From Lachnospiraceae bacterium JLR.KK002 (GTDB taxonomy: Bacteria; Bacillota; Clostridia; Lachnospirales; Lachnospiraceae): DNA of 64,000 bases. Of the stretch, positions 44,810-55,294 are shown piece after piece; position 1 is the stretch's first letter; the number at the start of each line of letters is the position of its first letter. The position numbers were made by a program, and so were the translations under genes. Location: NCBI GenBank assembly GCA_036941025.1, contig JAYMNP010000001.1:372001-436000 (forward strand). Reading direction: 5' to 3'. The notes below the pieces were generated by a model, which saw only the letters and a program-made list of their open reading frames with translations, did no database searches and had not been told where the DNA came from.

Positions 44810-45817
44810 ATGCTTATCAGAGAAAATATGGAGCTGCTGGAGCGAACCTATTTAAGCCCCTTTGCTACGCTGAGCCAGAATTCCAGGGGACGTGACAGAG
44901 AGGAACCTCAGTGTGATATCCGTCCGGTATTTCAGAGGGACAGAGACAGGATTCTCCACTGCAAATCGTTCCGGCGGCTGAAGCATAAGACGCAGGTATT
45001 TCTGACGCCAAGGGGCGACCATTACCGTACCAGACTGACCCATACTCTGGAGGTATCCCAGAATGCCCGCACCATTGCAAAGGCTCTGCGGCTCAACGAG
45101 GATTTAGTGGAGGCTATTGCGCTGGGCCATGATCTGGGGCATACGCCCTTTGGACATGCAGGGGAACATATGCTGAATGAAATCTGCGAAGGCGGGTTCC
45201 GGCATAATGAGCAGAGTGTCCGCATTGTAGAGAAGCTGGAAAAGGACGGACAGGGACTGAATCTGACCTGGGAGGTACGGGATGGAATGATGAATCATCA
45301 GACCAGGCTGATGCCCTCTACCATGGAAGGAAAAATTGTGCGTCTTTCTGATAAAATTGCATATATTAACCATGATATAGATGACGCCATTCGGGGCAGG
45401 GTGCTTTCTGAGAAAGACATACCGGCAGAGTACCGGGAGATTCTCGGAGATACCACCCGGAAGAGGCTGGATACTTTTATACATAATATTATTACCAACA
45501 GCCTTGGCAGGAACGATATCTGTATGTCGGAGGATGTGGAGCAGGCCATGAAGGGCCTGCGGAAATTTATGTTTCAGAATGTATACCGGAATCCGGTGGC
45601 AAAAGGAGAAGAGGAACGGGCCAAGGATTTGTTAAGCCGGCTGTTTATCTATTATAACAGGCATACGGACTGCCTGCCCCAACAGTATCTTCAGATGATG
45701 GAGCAGGGAGAGAAGAAAGAACGTGTGGTCTGCGATTATATTGCAGGTATGACAGACCGCTATGCCATTGCCAAATTTGAAGAATATTTCATGCCGAAAG
45801 CCTGGCAGGTAAATTAA
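44810..45817 (+). CDS. HD-domain dNTP triphosphohydrolase-like protein (Dgt family)
   Basis: A 335-residue dGTPase-like enzyme. HD metal ligands are in RLTHTLEVSQ, GHDLGHTPFGHAGE and the later LSDKIAYINHDIDD. It would split dNTPs into nucleoside and triphosphate. Directly precedes dnaG and rpoD, its usual place in Clostridia, suggesting a link between dNTP pools and replication. Start ATG 44810 with GAGAGGTGATGG upstream. Confidence 0.92.
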   Translation: MLIRENMELLERTYLSPFATLSQNSRGRDREEPQCDIRPVFQRDRDRILHCKSFRRLKHKTQVFLTPRGDHYRTRLTHTLEVSQNARTIAKALRLNEDLVEAIALGHDLGHTPFGHAGEHMLNEICEGGFRHNEQSVRIVEKLEKDGQGLNLTWEVRDGMMNHQTRLMPSTMEGKIVRLSDKIAYINHDIDDAIRGRVLSEKDIPAEYREILGDTTRKRLDTFIHNIITNSLGRNDICMSEDVEQAMKGLRKFMFQNVYRNPVAKGEEERAKDLLSRLFIYYNRHTDCLPQQYLQMMEQGEKKERVVCDYIAGMTDRYAIAKFEEYFMPKAWQVN

Positions 45818-45877
45818 AGTGGCAAACCGGCCGAATGGCAGGGTTTCACATGTGTACGGACAGGAAAGGAGAAGTAA

Positions 45878-47662
45878 ATGCCTTTTTATTCCGAGGAATT
45901 AATAGAAGAAGTGCGTTCTGCCAATGATATTGTAGATGTGATTTCAGGATATGTGCGTTTGCAGAAGAAGGGCAGTACGCATTTTGGGCTGTGTCCCTTT
46001 CACAGTGAACGGACGCCGTCCTTTTCCGTCTCTCAGGGAAAACAGATGTATTACTGCTTTGGCTGCGGAGCCGGAGGAAATGTTATTACATTTCTGATGC
46101 AGTACGAAAACGCCACCTTTCAGGAAGCCATGGAGACTCTGGCCGGGAAAGCGGGAATTGAACTCCCGAAACAGGAGCTGTCCGGCAGAGCCAGACAGGA
46201 AGCAGACAGGCGGGCCCGGCTTCTGGAAATCAATAAGGCGGCGGCAAAATATTTTTATGCCCAGCTTCGGATGGAACAGGGCCGGACGGGAATGGAGTAT
46301 TTTGCAAACCGGGGCCTGAGCGGGGAGATTATGAAGAAATTCGGACTGGGCTATGCCAATAAGTTCAGTGATGATTTATATAAATATCTGAGGCAGCAGG
46401 GATATGAGGATTCCCTGTTAAAAGATTCCGGGCTGGTGTCCATTGATGAGAAGCGGGGTGGCCAGGATAAGTTCTGGAACCGGGTGATGTTTCCTATTAT
46501 GGATGTGAACCACCGGGTGATTGGGTTTGGCGGACGTGTGATGGGAAAAGGAGAACCCAAATACCTGAATTCACCGGAAACCATGATTTTTGACAAGAGC
46601 AGGAATCTGTATGGCCTGAATCTGGCCAGAGCTTCCAAAAGGCCTTACATTCTGCTGTGCGAAGGCTATATGGATGTGATAGCGCTCCATCAGGCAGGAT
46701 TTGACAATGCGGTGGCGTCGCTGGGCACCGCATTTACTCAGGGCCATGCAAATCTTTTAAAGCGTTATACCAAAGAGGTATACTGTACCTTTGACAGCGA
46801 CGGAGCCGGGATTAAGGCGGCGCTGCGGGCCATTCCCATATTAAAGGAAGCAGGGCTTACCGCGAAAATCATAGACATGAGGCCGTATAAAGACCCGGAT
46901 GAATTTATCAAAGCCCAGGGAGCAAAAGAGTATCAGCGGAGAATTGATGGTGCAAAGAACAGTTTTATGTTTGAAATTGAGGTGCTTGAGCAGAACTATG
47001 ACCTGAAAGACCCGGAAGGAAAAACAGCGTTTTATAATGCCATTGCTGAAAAGCTGCTGGAATTTGAGGAAGAACTGGAGCGCAACAACTATATAGAAGC
47101 CATTGCCGGGAAATACCAGATGGGATTTGAAAACCTGCGGAAACTGGTGCTTCACATGGGAACAAAAGTGGGCATTGCCAGAGATACCCGCCCATTGAAA
47201 TCAGGCGTCAGTGAGAAGAATAAAAAGCCGAAAGAGGACGGGATGAAGCAGTCCCAGAAACTGATGCTGACATGGCTTCTGGAAGAACCGGAACTGTTCC
47301 GGCTGACAGAGCCGTATATCGGGCCGGAGGATTTTACGGAAGACCTTTACCGGAAAGCAGCAGAAGCTGTTTTTACCCAGTACAGAGAGGAAGGAGTGGT
47401 GAACCCTGCCAGAATTATCAGTATGTTTGATGAGGAGGAACAGCAGCAGGAGATAGCCGGGCTGTTCCATGCAAGGCTGGAGAAGGTTACCACACAGCCG
47501 GAACGGGAAAAAGCCCTGAAAGAAACGGTCATAAGACTGAAAGAGAACAGTATCAGCTACCGTTCCCGTCATCTGGAGCCTTCGGATATGGAGGGGCTGC
47601 AAAAGCTGGTTGCTGATAAAAAGAACATGCAGCAGCTTCAGAAGGTGGAATTTTCCTGGTAG
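45878..47662 (+). CDS. dnaG: DNA primase
   Basis: Makes the RNA primers for replication. 594 residues: N-terminal CHC2 zinc finger (C39, H42, C60, C63 in CPFH...YYCFGC), the RNA-polymerase core with TOPRIM motif EGYMDV and DSDGAG, and a C-terminal helicase-binding domain (from about 445). Second gene of the dgt-dnaG-rpoD cluster. ATG 45878 follows AAAGGAGAAG. Confidence 0.97.
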   Translation: MPFYSEELIEEVRSANDIVDVISGYVRLQKKGSTHFGLCPFHSERTPSFSVSQGKQMYYCFGCGAGGNVITFLMQYENATFQEAMETLAGKAGIELPKQELSGRARQEADRRARLLEINKAAAKYFYAQLRMEQGRTGMEYFANRGLSGEIMKKFGLGYANKFSDDLYKYLRQQGYEDSLLKDSGLVSIDEKRGGQDKFWNRVMFPIMDVNHRVIGFGGRVMGKGEPKYLNSPETMIFDKSRNLYGLNLARASKRPYILLCEGYMDVIALHQAGFDNAVASLGTAFTQGHANLLKRYTKEVYCTFDSDGAGIKAALRAIPILKEAGLTAKIIDMRPYKDPDEFIKAQGAKEYQRRIDGAKNSFMFEIEVLEQNYDLKDPEGKTAFYNAIAEKLLEFEEELERNNYIEAIAGKYQMGFENLRKLVLHMGTKVGIARDTRPLKSGVSEKNKKPKEDGMKQSQKLMLTWLLEEPELFRLTEPYIGPEDFTEDLYRKAAEAVFTQYREEGVVNPARIISMFDEEEQQQEIAGLFHARLEKVTTQPEREKALKETVIRLKENSISYRSRHLEPSDMEGLQKLVADKKNMQQLQKVEFSW

Positions 47663-47777
47663 ATGACAGCCGCCGGAGACGGCTGCCGGATGCTGCCGGG
47701 AAGAGCCCTCATGGCAAACTGAATATTTCCAACGAATAAGGACAAAATATAAACAACGAATGGAAGGATGAAACGAA

Positions 47778-48875
47778 ATGGAAGAAAAAAGTAAATTTAT
47801 CGAAAAGCTGCAGGAGTTGTTATCCATGGCGAAAAAGAAAAAGAATGTCCTGGAATATCAGGAAATCAGCGACTTTTTTCATGACATGGAACTGGATGCG
47901 GAAAAATTTGAAAAAATCCTTGACTTTCTGGAAGCCAACAATATTGATGTGCTGCGGATTTCCGATGATGACGATGACGATATCCTCATAGATGAAGAGG
48001 AAGAAGTAGAAGTTGAGAATATCGACCTTTCCGTTCCGGATGGAATTTCCATCGAAGATCCTGTTCGTATGTATTTAAAGGAAATCGGTAAGGTGCCTCT
48101 GCTCAGTGCAGAGGAGGAAATTGAGCTGGCAAAGCGCATGGAGCTGGGAGACCAGGAGGCCAAGAAACGTCTTGCAGAGGCCAATCTGCGTCTGGTAGTA
48201 TCCATTGCAAAGCGTTATGTAGGGCGCGGGATGCTGTTTCTGGATTTGATTCAGGAAGGGAATCTGGGGCTTATTAAAGCTGTGGAAAAATTCGATTACC
48301 GGAAAGGCTACAAATTTTCCACCTATGCGACCTGGTGGATTCGTCAGGCCATTACCAGAGCCATTGCGGATCAGGCCAGAACGATTCGGATTCCTGTCCA
48401 TATGGTGGAAACCATTAACAAATTAATCCGTGTCTCCAGACAGTTGCTGCAGGAACTGGGCCGGGAACCCTCTCCGGAGGAAATCGCGGAAGAAATGAAT
48501 ATGCCGGTAGACCGTGTCCGGGAAATTCTGAAGATTTCCCAGGAGCCGGTATCTCTGGAAACACCCATCGGAGAAGAAGAAGACAGCCATCTGGGAGACT
48601 TCATTCAGGATGACAATGTGCCGGTTCCGGCAGATGCGGCGGCATTTACCCTGCTGAAAGAACAGCTTGTGGAAGTGCTGGGGACGCTGACGGAGCGGGA
48701 ACAGAAAGTGCTGCGGCTGCGATTCGGCCTGGACGACGGGCGTGCCAGAACACTGGAAGAAGTGGGAAAAGAATTTAACGTGACCAGAGAGAGAATCCGT
48801 CAGATTGAGGCCAAGGCACTGCGGAAGCTGCGCCATCCCAGCAGAAGCCGCAAGCTGAAAGATTATCTGGACTGA
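47778..48875 (+). CDS. rpoD: primary sigma factor (sigma A)
   Basis: A 365-residue housekeeping sigma factor, short in region 1 as in Firmicutes. It has an acidic stretch ([17 protein letters not shown]), region 2 ([29 protein letters not shown]), region 3 and region 4 ([29 protein letters not shown]). It directs RNA polymerase to the TTGACA/TATAAT promoters seen across this window. Lies 115 bases behind dnaG. Confidence 0.98.
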   Translation: MEEKSKFIEKLQELLSMAKKKKNVLEYQEISDFFHDMELDAEKFEKILDFLEANNIDVLRISDDDDDDILIDEEEEVEVENIDLSVPDGISIEDPVRMYLKEIGKVPLLSAEEEIELAKRMELGDQEAKKRLAEANLRLVVSIAKRYVGRGMLFLDLIQEGNLGLIKAVEKFDYRKGYKFSTYATWWIRQAITRAIADQARTIRIPVHMVETINKLIRVSRQLLQELGREPSPEEIAEEMNMPVDRVREILKISQEPVSLETPIGEEEDSHLGDFIQDDNVPVPADAAAFTLLKEQLVEVLGTLTEREQKVLRLRFGLDDGRARTLEEVGKEFNVTRERIRQIEAKALRKLRHPSRSRKLKDYLD

Positions 48876-48927
48876 AATTTATAAAAAGATGAGTATTGAC
48901 GAAACAGAGCAGGAGTTTGTATAAAAT

Positions 48928-49725
48928 ATGGTACAATTATCGAAAAGACTGCAGGCAGTGGCAGATTTTGTGGATAACTGCGGTATTTTGGCGGACGTGG
49001 GCACTGACCACGGATACATACCTGTCTGTCTGGTGGAATGGGGGAAAGCCAGGAGAGCTATTGCAATGGATGTGAATCAGGGGCCGCTGCTGCGGGCCGA
49101 AGAACATATCCGCCGGTATGGCATGGGGAAACGGATAGAGACCCGGCTGTCTGACGGATGCAGCGCACTGAAGCCCGGAGAAGCGGATGTGATTGTGATT
49201 TCCGGAATGGGAGGCGGCCTGATGATGGAAATTCTCCGGCAGGGAGAGCAGGTTGTCAGAACCGCCGAATCTCTGGTGCTGCAGCCCCAGTCAGAACTGA
49301 TGGCTTTCCGGGAGTTTCTGTATGAAAACGGATATGAAATCAAAGCGGAAACCATGGTGCAGGAAGACGGCAAATACTATCCTGTGATAAAGGCGCGTAC
49401 CGCAGCCTCAGCCGGCATGTCAGAGGAATCTACGACAGCCGGACGGGAACCGTATCTGCCTGCAAATCTGCCGGGGCACATTTCCGAAGAACAGTACGCA
49501 AGGATAGCCTTCCGGTACGGGCCCATGCTGCTGGCACAGAACCATCCGGTGTTAAGGGAATACCTGCTGAACCAGAAGGAGCAAAAAGAGAAAATTCTGC
49601 TTCATTTAAGGGAAAATGCCAGGCAGAACGCCAGAGGCCGTATGGAAGAAGTACAGCAGGAACTGGAGGATGTGAGAAAGGCTCTGGAATGGTTTGAATG
49701 TCCGGAGGAAAGGAGAATCATATGA
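48928..49725 (+). CDS. trmK: tRNA (adenine(22)-N(1))-methyltransferase
   Basis: Methylates A22 in tRNA. 265 residues with a Rossmann SAM site (LADVGTDHGYIPV), VIVISGMGGGLM as catalytic motif and a C-terminal coiled-coil domain (about 210-265). The order rpoD-trmK-nif3-like is common in Firmicutes. Its stop overlaps the next start (ATGA). Confidence 0.93.
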   Translation: MVQLSKRLQAVADFVDNCGILADVGTDHGYIPVCLVEWGKARRAIAMDVNQGPLLRAEEHIRRYGMGKRIETRLSDGCSALKPGEADVIVISGMGGGLMMEILRQGEQVVRTAESLVLQPQSELMAFREFLYENGYEIKAETMVQEDGKYYPVIKARTAASAGMSEESTTAGREPYLPANLPGHISEEQYARIAFRYGPMLLAQNHPVLREYLLNQKEQKEKILLHLRENARQNARGRMEEVQQELEDVRKALEWFECPEERRII

Positions 49726-50501
49726 TTTGTCGGGAAATCATAGATATATTACAGGAGCAGTCGCCGGAACGGTATGCCTGCCACTGGGATAACGTGGGAC
49801 TTCTGGTGGGAAATCCTGAGAAAGAAGTGAATACTGTTTATATCGCGCTGGACGCCACGGAGGAAACCATTGCAGAGGCGGCGGAAGCGGAAGCTGATTT
49901 GCTGCTGACCCATCATCCTCTGATTTTTCAGGGCCTGAAAAAAGTAAATACCGAAGATTTTACAGGACGCAGAGTGATAACTCTGATTCAGAATGATATT
50001 TCCTGTTATGCCATGCATACAAATTTTGACGTGAAAGGCATGGCGCAGCTTGGCGCCGAACGTATGGGCCTTACTGACTGTCAGGTTCTGGATGTCACCT
50101 GTCAGGAAGAACAGGAAGAAGGTATCGGGAAAGCCGGCCTGCTTCCCTGCACCATGACAGTGGCAGAGTGTGCAGGGAAAGTGAAAGAGGCTTTTGGGGT
50201 AGAGCTGGTGAAGATTTTCGGCAGGCCGGATGACAGAGTGGCAAAAGCGGCAATCTGTCCCGGTTCCGGAAAAAGCGTAATTGGAAAAGCAATTGCTGCA
50301 GGAGCCCAGGTTCTGATTACCGGGGATATCGACCATCACGACGGAATCGACAGCGCGGCTCAGGGCCTTGCCATTATTGACGCAGGTCATTATGGGGTGG
50401 AGAAAATGTTTATTTCCTATATGGAGACATATCTGAAGGAACGTACCTCAGGAATCAGGATTATTGCACAGCCGGAAAAACAGCCATTTCTGTACCGGTA
50501 G
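49722..50501 (+). CDS. Nif3-like dinuclear metal-centre protein
   Basis: A 259-residue member of the NIF3/YqfO family with the metal histidines in LLTHHPLIF and DIDHHD...DAGHYGVEK. Relatives act as GTP cyclohydrolase 1 type 2-like hydrolases or metal-binding proteins of unclear role. Translationally coupled to trmK; ATG 49722 has GGAGGAAAGGAG upstream. Confidence 0.93.
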   Translation: MICREIIDILQEQSPERYACHWDNVGLLVGNPEKEVNTVYIALDATEETIAEAAEAEADLLLTHHPLIFQGLKKVNTEDFTGRRVITLIQNDISCYAMHTNFDVKGMAQLGAERMGLTDCQVLDVTCQEEQEEGIGKAGLLPCTMTVAECAGKVKEAFGVELVKIFGRPDDRVAKAAICPGSGKSVIGKAIAAGAQVLITGDIDHHDGIDSAAQGLAIIDAGHYGVEKMFISYMETYLKERTSGIRIIAQPEKQPFLYR

Positions 50502-50534
50502 ATTTGCAGGACGGGAGAAAGAAGGTAGAGCAGG

Positions 50535-52199
50535 ATGGAGGAAACCATATATCGTATTCGAATCAACGGGGAGGAAAAACAGTATAAAAAGGGGACGCCT
50601 TATCGGGAGATTGCAGAGGCATATCAGGAACAGTATGAAGACGATATTGTACTGGTACTGTTTAATAACCGTCTGCGGGAGCTGAACCGGAAGGTGAAAT
50701 CAGACGGGGAGCTGTTCTTTGTGACCACCAGAGACCGGGCAGGAAGAAAGGCCTACCGCAGAAGCGTAACATTTCTGATGCAGCGGGCGGTGTACAATCT
50801 TGCCAGAGAAGATAAAAAGCATGTGACGGTGACGGTATCCCATTCTATCAGCCAGGGATATTACTGCGAATTAACAGGGGAAACTCCTGACGAGATGTAT
50901 CTGGAACGGCTGGGAAAAGAAATGAGAGCTCTGGCGGGGCAGGAGATTCCTCTCCGGAAGGAAAGTATTTCCACCGACGACGCGGTAGCGCTGTTCCGGG
51001 ATTTGGAAATGCACGATAAGGAGCGTCTGTTTGCCTACCGCAGAAGTTCCAGGGTAAACATATACAGTATCGGCAATTACAAGGATTATTTTTACGGATA
51101 CATGGTACCAGATACCGGCTATCTGAAATATTTCGAGCTGAAACGGTATGAAGAAGGATTTGTGGTGCTGTTTCCTGATAAAAATACACGGGAAGCGGCA
51201 GAATTTTCTCCTTCTCACAAACTGTTTCACGTATTGAAGGAATCGGCGGACTGGGGCAGGAAAATGGACATAGGCACCATAGGAGCCCTGAATGACGCAG
51301 TTGCCCAGGGAAGAATCCGGGATGTGATTCTTGTGGCGGAAGCGCTGATGGAGCGCAAAATCGGTACGCTGGCAGAACAGATTGCCTCTCAGCCGGATAA
51401 GAAATTTATTATGATTGCAGGGCCTTCCTCCTCCGGAAAAACTACTTTTTCCCATCGGCTTTCCATTCAGCTGATGGCCCAGGGACTGAAGCCCCATCCC
51501 ATTGCACTGGATGATTATTATGTGGACCGGGTAGACACTCCCAAAGATGAAAACGGAAATTATAATTTCGAGTGCCTGGAGGCGCTGGACATTGAGCTGT
51601 TCAATCGTGATATGTCCGCATTGCTGGAGGGACAGCGAATCGAACTTCCTACATATAATTTCCGTACCGGAAAAAGAGAATATAAAGGGATTTTCAAGGA
51701 ACTTGGAAAGAATGATATTCTGGTGCTGGAAGGCATTCACGGACTGAACGGCAAGCTGTCTTATTCCCTTCCGGAATCCAGTAAACTGAAAATATATATC
51801 AGCGCCCTGACACAGCTTAATATTGACGAACATAACAGTCTGCCTACCACAGACGGGAGAATGATACGCCGGATGGTCAGGGACGCCAGAACCAGAAATA
51901 TTTCCGCAAAAGAAACCATTGCCATGTGGGGTTCTGTGCGCAGAGGAGAGGAACAGTATATTTTTCCTTTCCAGGATGAGGCGGATATTATGTTCAATTC
52001 GGCGCTGATTTACGAGCTGGCCGTACTGAAACAGTATGCGGAGCCTCTGCTGTTTCAGATTGGCAAGGACTGTCCGGAATATATGGAGGCAAAGCGCCTT
52101 CTGAAATTTCTGGATTATTTCCTGCCGGTACCCAGCGAGGATATTGCGAAAAATTCGATTTTAAGGGAATTTATCGGAGGAAGCTGTTTTAATGTCTGA
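50535..52199 (+). CDS. uridine kinase-like protein with N-terminal TGS/ThrRS-like domains
   Basis: A 554-residue fusion. The N-terminus resembles the TGS domain of threonyl-tRNA synthetase (YRIRINGEEKQYKKGTPYREI), followed by a ThrRS second-domain-like segment (about 70-210) and a C-terminal P-loop kinase (GPSSSGKTTFSHRL, ALDDYYVDR, LEGIHGLN). Annotated in many Firmicutes as nucleoside kinase; the real substrate is unproven. Last protein gene before rnpB. Confidence 0.85.
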   Translation: MEETIYRIRINGEEKQYKKGTPYREIAEAYQEQYEDDIVLVLFNNRLRELNRKVKSDGELFFVTTRDRAGRKAYRRSVTFLMQRAVYNLAREDKKHVTVTVSHSISQGYYCELTGETPDEMYLERLGKEMRALAGQEIPLRKESISTDDAVALFRDLEMHDKERLFAYRRSSRVNIYSIGNYKDYFYGYMVPDTGYLKYFELKRYEEGFVVLFPDKNTREAAEFSPSHKLFHVLKESADWGRKMDIGTIGALNDAVAQGRIRDVILVAEALMERKIGTLAEQIASQPDKKFIMIAGPSSSGKTTFSHRLSIQLMAQGLKPHPIALDDYYVDRVDTPKDENGNYNFECLEALDIELFNRDMSALLEGQRIELPTYNFRTGKREYKGIFKELGKNDILVLEGIHGLNGKLSYSLPESSKLKIYISALTQLNIDEHNSLPTTDGRMIRRMVRDARTRNISAKETIAMWGSVRRGEEQYIFPFQDEADIMFNSALIYELAVLKQYAEPLLFQIGKDCPEYMEAKRLLKFLDYFLPVPSEDIAKNSILREFIGGSCFNV

Positions 52200-52272
52200 G
52201 GAGGGGCTGTATAAAGTTCATATGGAAAGCCTTGCTTTCCACCGTCAGATATGTTAGGATAACTGAGAAAAA

Positions 52273-52617
52273 CAGGCAGGGTGGATAATCGCGGCTGCAG
52301 GTGTCGAAAGACCGCAGGTGAGGAAAGTCCGGGCTTCACAGGGCAGGATGCCGGTTAACGGCCGGCGGAGGCAACTCCAGGGACAGTGCAACAGAAATGT
52401 ACCGCTGTCAGAACTGACAGTAAGGGTGGAAGGGCAGTGTAAGAGACTACCGCCCGGCTGGCAACAGCCGGGGCACATGTAAACCCCATCCGAAGCAAGA
52501 CCGAACAGAAGCGTTGACGCGGCCCGCCAGCTTCAGGTAGGTCGCTTGAGCTGACTGGTGACAGTCAGACCAGATAGATGATTATCCACGACATAACCCG
52601 GCTTACAGCCCTGCCTG
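52273..52617 (+). ncRNA. rnpB: RNase P RNA, class A
   Basis: The catalytic RNA that matures tRNA 5' ends. The ends pair as P1 (CAGGCAGGG with CCCTGCCTG). Universal core pieces are present: GAGGAAAGTCCGGGC (from 52320), the GCAACAG/AGAG region, and the 3' ACATAACCCGGCTTACAG. Length 345 bases. Followed by its own terminator. Confidence 0.95.
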
Positions 52618-52645
52618 CCCCCGCAGCGAAGCTGCGGGGGTTTTT
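52618..52645 (+). terminator. terminator of rnpB
   Basis: CCCCCGCAGC-gaa-GCTGCGGGGG perfect stem plus TTTTT. Confidence 0.95.
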
Positions 52646-52650
52646 ATGTG

Positions 52651-52719
52651 CAGCTCGCGGAGAGGAAATTTATTGCCAGGCAATCCGCTCGCGCGCGAAG
52701 AATGCGCTTGCGCATTCTT
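52651..52719. repeat. intergenic repeat, module B copy 2
   Basis: Same GGAAATTTATTGCCAGGCAA core and CGCGCG tail as at 8870 and 59799 (start AGCTCGCGGAGA), here without module A, followed by the hairpin AATGCGC-tt-GCGCATT. Confidence 0.75.
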
Positions 52720-52781
52720 TGTTCCCACATAATACCAGGAATTAACAAAGTATAAAAAATTCTTAAAAGAAAATAACTCCA

Positions 52782-52810
52782 TTGACTTCCCGGAAGTTCT
52801 GCGCTACCAT
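52782..52810 (+). promoter_or_regulatory. predicted promoter of the zinc-ribbon membrane protein gene
   Basis: TTGACT (52782-52787), 17 bp, TACCAT (52805-52810). Confidence 0.5.
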
Positions 52811-52845
52811 TAACTGCAACGGAAAGAAAGACAGGAGTTGAGCAT

Positions 52846-53241
52846 ATGAGACAAAAGATGCAGCATTTTATGGCAGGACGATATGGAGCAGACCAGCTTG
52901 GACAGGTATACCTGGGAATTTCCATGGTATTTCTGATTATTTCCCTGTTTTCCCGGTGGAATATTTTTTATGTACTGGCTCTGGGGCTGATGGGGTATGA
53001 ATATTACCGTATGCTGTCCAGAAAAGTGGAGAAGCGGTATCAGGAAAATCAGAAATTTCTGAACTGGCGTTACGGGCTGGCAGTGAAGAAGAACCGGAGA
53101 AAAGAGCAGGCGCAGCAGAGGAAAATTTACCATTTTTACAAGTGTCCTTCCTGCAGGCAGAAAGTAAGGGTGCCGAAGGGAAAGGGGAAGATTTGTATTA
53201 CCTGTCCGAAATGTAAAACAGAATTTATTAAAAAGAGTTGA
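52846..53241 (+). CDS. small membrane protein with C-terminal zinc ribbon
   Basis: A 131-residue protein with two closely spaced membrane helices (about 22-62) and a basic cytoplasmic tail that ends in a zinc ribbon (CPSC ... CPKC). Such proteins are widespread and uncharacterised in Lachnospiraceae-like genomes. ATG 52846 with AGGAG 9 bases upstream. A monocistronic gene between rnpB and the convergent pyr genes. Confidence 0.75.
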   Translation: MRQKMQHFMAGRYGADQLGQVYLGISMVFLIISLFSRWNIFYVLALGLMGYEYYRMLSRKVEKRYQENQKFLNWRYGLAVKKNRRKEQAQQRKIYHFYKCPSCRQKVRVPKGKGKICITCPKCKTEFIKKS

Positions 53242-53367
53242 AGCCATGATATACATTACATGCTCAGGGTGTCAGAAGTACCTTTTGACATCCTGAGCAT
53301 TAAAATATTCGGACCGCACGGTCTTATCCCTATAATGTATAACTGTATAACAGGGCGGCGGAAGCTG

Positions 53368-53808
53368 CTATCTTACACGCTTGTGTCCTTCATATTTTTC
53401 TTCACAGTATTTGCAGCGGTAAGTTTCCGTAGCAGGGTCGGTCAGCACAAAAATCTGATCCAGTTCCTGTTCAATGGAAGTGATACAGCGCGGATTCCTG
53501 CAGCGTACGATATTTTTAATTTCTTTTGGAAGATGAAGCTCCCGCTTTTCCACAATCTTTTCACCCTTGATAATGTTGACCGTGATATTGTGGTCGATAA
53601 AACCAAGTACATCCAAATCCAGCGTGTCGATATCACATTCCACTTTCAAGATATCTTTTTTCCCCATTTTGTTGCTGCGGGCGTTTTTGATAATGGCGAC
53701 GCAGCAGTCAAGCTGGTCCAGCTTCAGGTCATGGTAAATGGACAGGCTGCAGCCAGCCTGAATATGGTCTAATACAAATCCCTCTGTAAGGGCGCCTACG
53801 TTCAGCAT
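53368..53808 (-). CDS. pyrI: aspartate carbamoyltransferase regulatory chain
   Basis: A 146-residue allosteric subunit that binds CTP/ATP and holds the PyrB trimers together. The C-terminal zinc site is visible (CRNPRC ... YRCKYC). Start overlaps the pyrB stop by seven bases, so the two are translationally coupled. Confidence 0.95.
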   Translation of the reverse strand: MLNVGALTEGFVLDHIQAGCSLSIYHDLKLDQLDCCVAIIKNARSNKMGKKDILKVECDIDTLDLDVLGFIDHNITVNIIKGEKIVEKRELHLPKEIKNIVRCRNPRCITSIEQELDQIFVLTDPATETYRCKYCEEKYEGHKRVR

Positions 53809-54722
53809 ACTTTCACCTCCAGTAATGTAAGAATCAGAGCCATCCGCACATAGACTCCATACTGAGCCTGCCGGAAATAAGCGGCTCTCGGATCGTCGTC
53901 CACGTCCACGGAAATTTCATTTACCCTGGGCAGGGGATGCATGACAATCATATCGTCTTTGGCCAGAGTCATTTTCTTTTTGTCCAGAATATAGAAATCT
54001 TTCATCCGCACATAATCTTCTTCGTTGAAGAAACGTTCCCGCTGTACCCGTGTCATATACAGGATGTCCAGCTCGCCCATGGCGTCTTCCAGACGTTCCA
54101 CTTCCTGGAAAGAAATATTGTTCTTTTTCAGCACATCCTCCCGGATATAGCCGGGAACACGCAGTTCTTCCGGTGAAATCAGAATGAACCGGATATGCGG
54201 ATAACGAATCAGAGCATGGATGAGGGAGTGAACCGTACGTCCGAATTTCAGATCTCCGCAAAGTCCAATGGTGAGATTATCAAGACGCCCTTTCAGGGAA
54301 CGGATGGTAAGCAGGTCGGTAAGGGTCTGGGTGGGATGCTGATGCCCGCCGTCTCCGGCGTTGATGACGGGAATTCCGGATTTCTGAGAAGCAACCAGAG
54401 GTGCTCCCTCTTTGGGATGGCGCATGGCGCATATGTCTGCGTAGCAGGAAATGACGCGAATGGTATCGGAAACACTTTCCCCTTTGGAAGCAGAGCTGCT
54501 GTCCGCACTGGAAAAGCCAAGGACGCTTCCGCCCAGATTCAGCATGGCAGCCTCAAAGCTGAGTCTTGTCCTGGTACTGGGTTCATAGAAGCAGGTTGCA
54601 AGTTTTTTGCCCTCACATGCATGGGCATATTTGCCGGGATTTCGTTCAATATCATTTGCCAGTGTAAGCAATCGGTCCAGTTCTTCCACAGACAAATCCA
54701 GCGGGCTCATTAAATGCTGCAT
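53802..54722 (-). CDS. pyrB: aspartate carbamoyltransferase catalytic chain
   Basis: Makes carbamoyl-aspartate in de novo pyrimidine synthesis. 306 residues with the carbamoyl-phosphate motif [25 protein letters not shown] and [12 protein letters not shown] 54722 follows AGGAGGAAAAC; an upstream in-frame start at 54746 lacks a site. The promoter (TTGAAA/TATGAT) lies about 35 bases upstream. No PyrR-type attenuator hairpin is seen in the short leader. Confidence 0.97.
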   Translation of the reverse strand: MQHLMSPLDLSVEELDRLLTLANDIERNPGKYAHACEGKKLATCFYEPSTRTRLSFEAAMLNLGGSVLGFSSADSSSASKGESVSDTIRVISCYADICAMRHPKEGAPLVASQKSGIPVINAGDGGHQHPTQTLTDLLTIRSLKGRLDNLTIGLCGDLKFGRTVHSLIHALIRYPHIRFILISPEELRVPGYIREDVLKKNNISFQEVERLEDAMGELDILYMTRVQRERFFNEEDYVRMKDFYILDKKKMTLAKDDMIVMHPLPRVNEISVDVDDDPRAAYFRQAQYGVYVRMALILTLLEVKVC

Positions 54723-54757
54723 AGTTTTCCTCCTGATTTTTAACAATGATTTTTACT

Positions 54758-54823
54758 ATCATATAACAGAAGATTATAAATTTCAAGATAAAAATTGCAG
54801 AGAAAAGAAAAGTATAGTACAAT
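54758..54823. promoter_or_regulatory. divergent promoters of pyrB and the PH-domain gene
   Basis: Minus strand: TTGAAA (54786-54781), 17 bp, TATGAT (54763-54758), for pyrB. Plus strand: TTGCAG (54795-54800), 17 bp, TACAAT (54818-54823), for the PH-domain gene. The -35 boxes are only 8 bases apart, so the polymerases may compete. Confidence 0.65.
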
Positions 54824-54877
54824 TGGAATAACAGCGTAAATCAGAAAATTGATGAACAGAAATAAAAGAGGTGTTTT

Positions 54878-55252
54878 ATGAGCGAGAACAGAGAATATCA
54901 GGAAAAAAAGAGGGTTTTGTTTTTCGGGCTTCCATGGACCTTTACGAAATACACCATTGGCCAGGAAATTCTGACCATCAACACAGGGCTGCTTCGGACA
55001 GAGGAGAATTACTGTTACATGTATAAGGTGCAGGATGTAAAACTGACCACCACACTGATGGAGCGTATCTTCGGCCTGGCTACGGTTGTATGTTATACCG
55101 GTGACGTAACGCATCCTCAGATTTCCCTGACCCATATCAAAAACGCCAGGGAAATCAAAGATTTTATTCTGGAGGCGGCAGAGGAGGCCAGACAGAAGCG
55201 GAGAACCATGAATACGCTGGACATCGGCATTTCAGATATGGAAGAAGTATAA
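54878..55252 (+). CDS. bacterial PH-domain (YdbT-like) protein
   Basis: A 124-residue soluble protein with the bPH_2 fold (IGQEILTINTGLLRTEENYCYMYKVQDVKLTTTLMERIFG). Such domains are often membrane-attached; this one has no helix of its own. Function unknown. ATG 54878 follows AGAGGTG. Confidence 0.75.
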   Translation: MSENREYQEKKRVLFFGLPWTFTKYTIGQEILTINTGLLRTEENYCYMYKVQDVKLTTTLMERIFGLATVVCYTGDVTHPQISLTHIKNAREIKDFILEAAEEARQKRRTMNTLDIGISDMEEV

Positions 55253-55294
55253 GGCTTTTCCGGAAATCCGGCAGATTTGCCTGCTGCCCGTCAG

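Noticed and set aside
53260..53772. 170-codon plus-strand frame opposite pyrI, and the long frame at 11998-13293 opposite the GGDEF-EAL gene
   Set aside because: Shadows of well-supported genes on the other strand.
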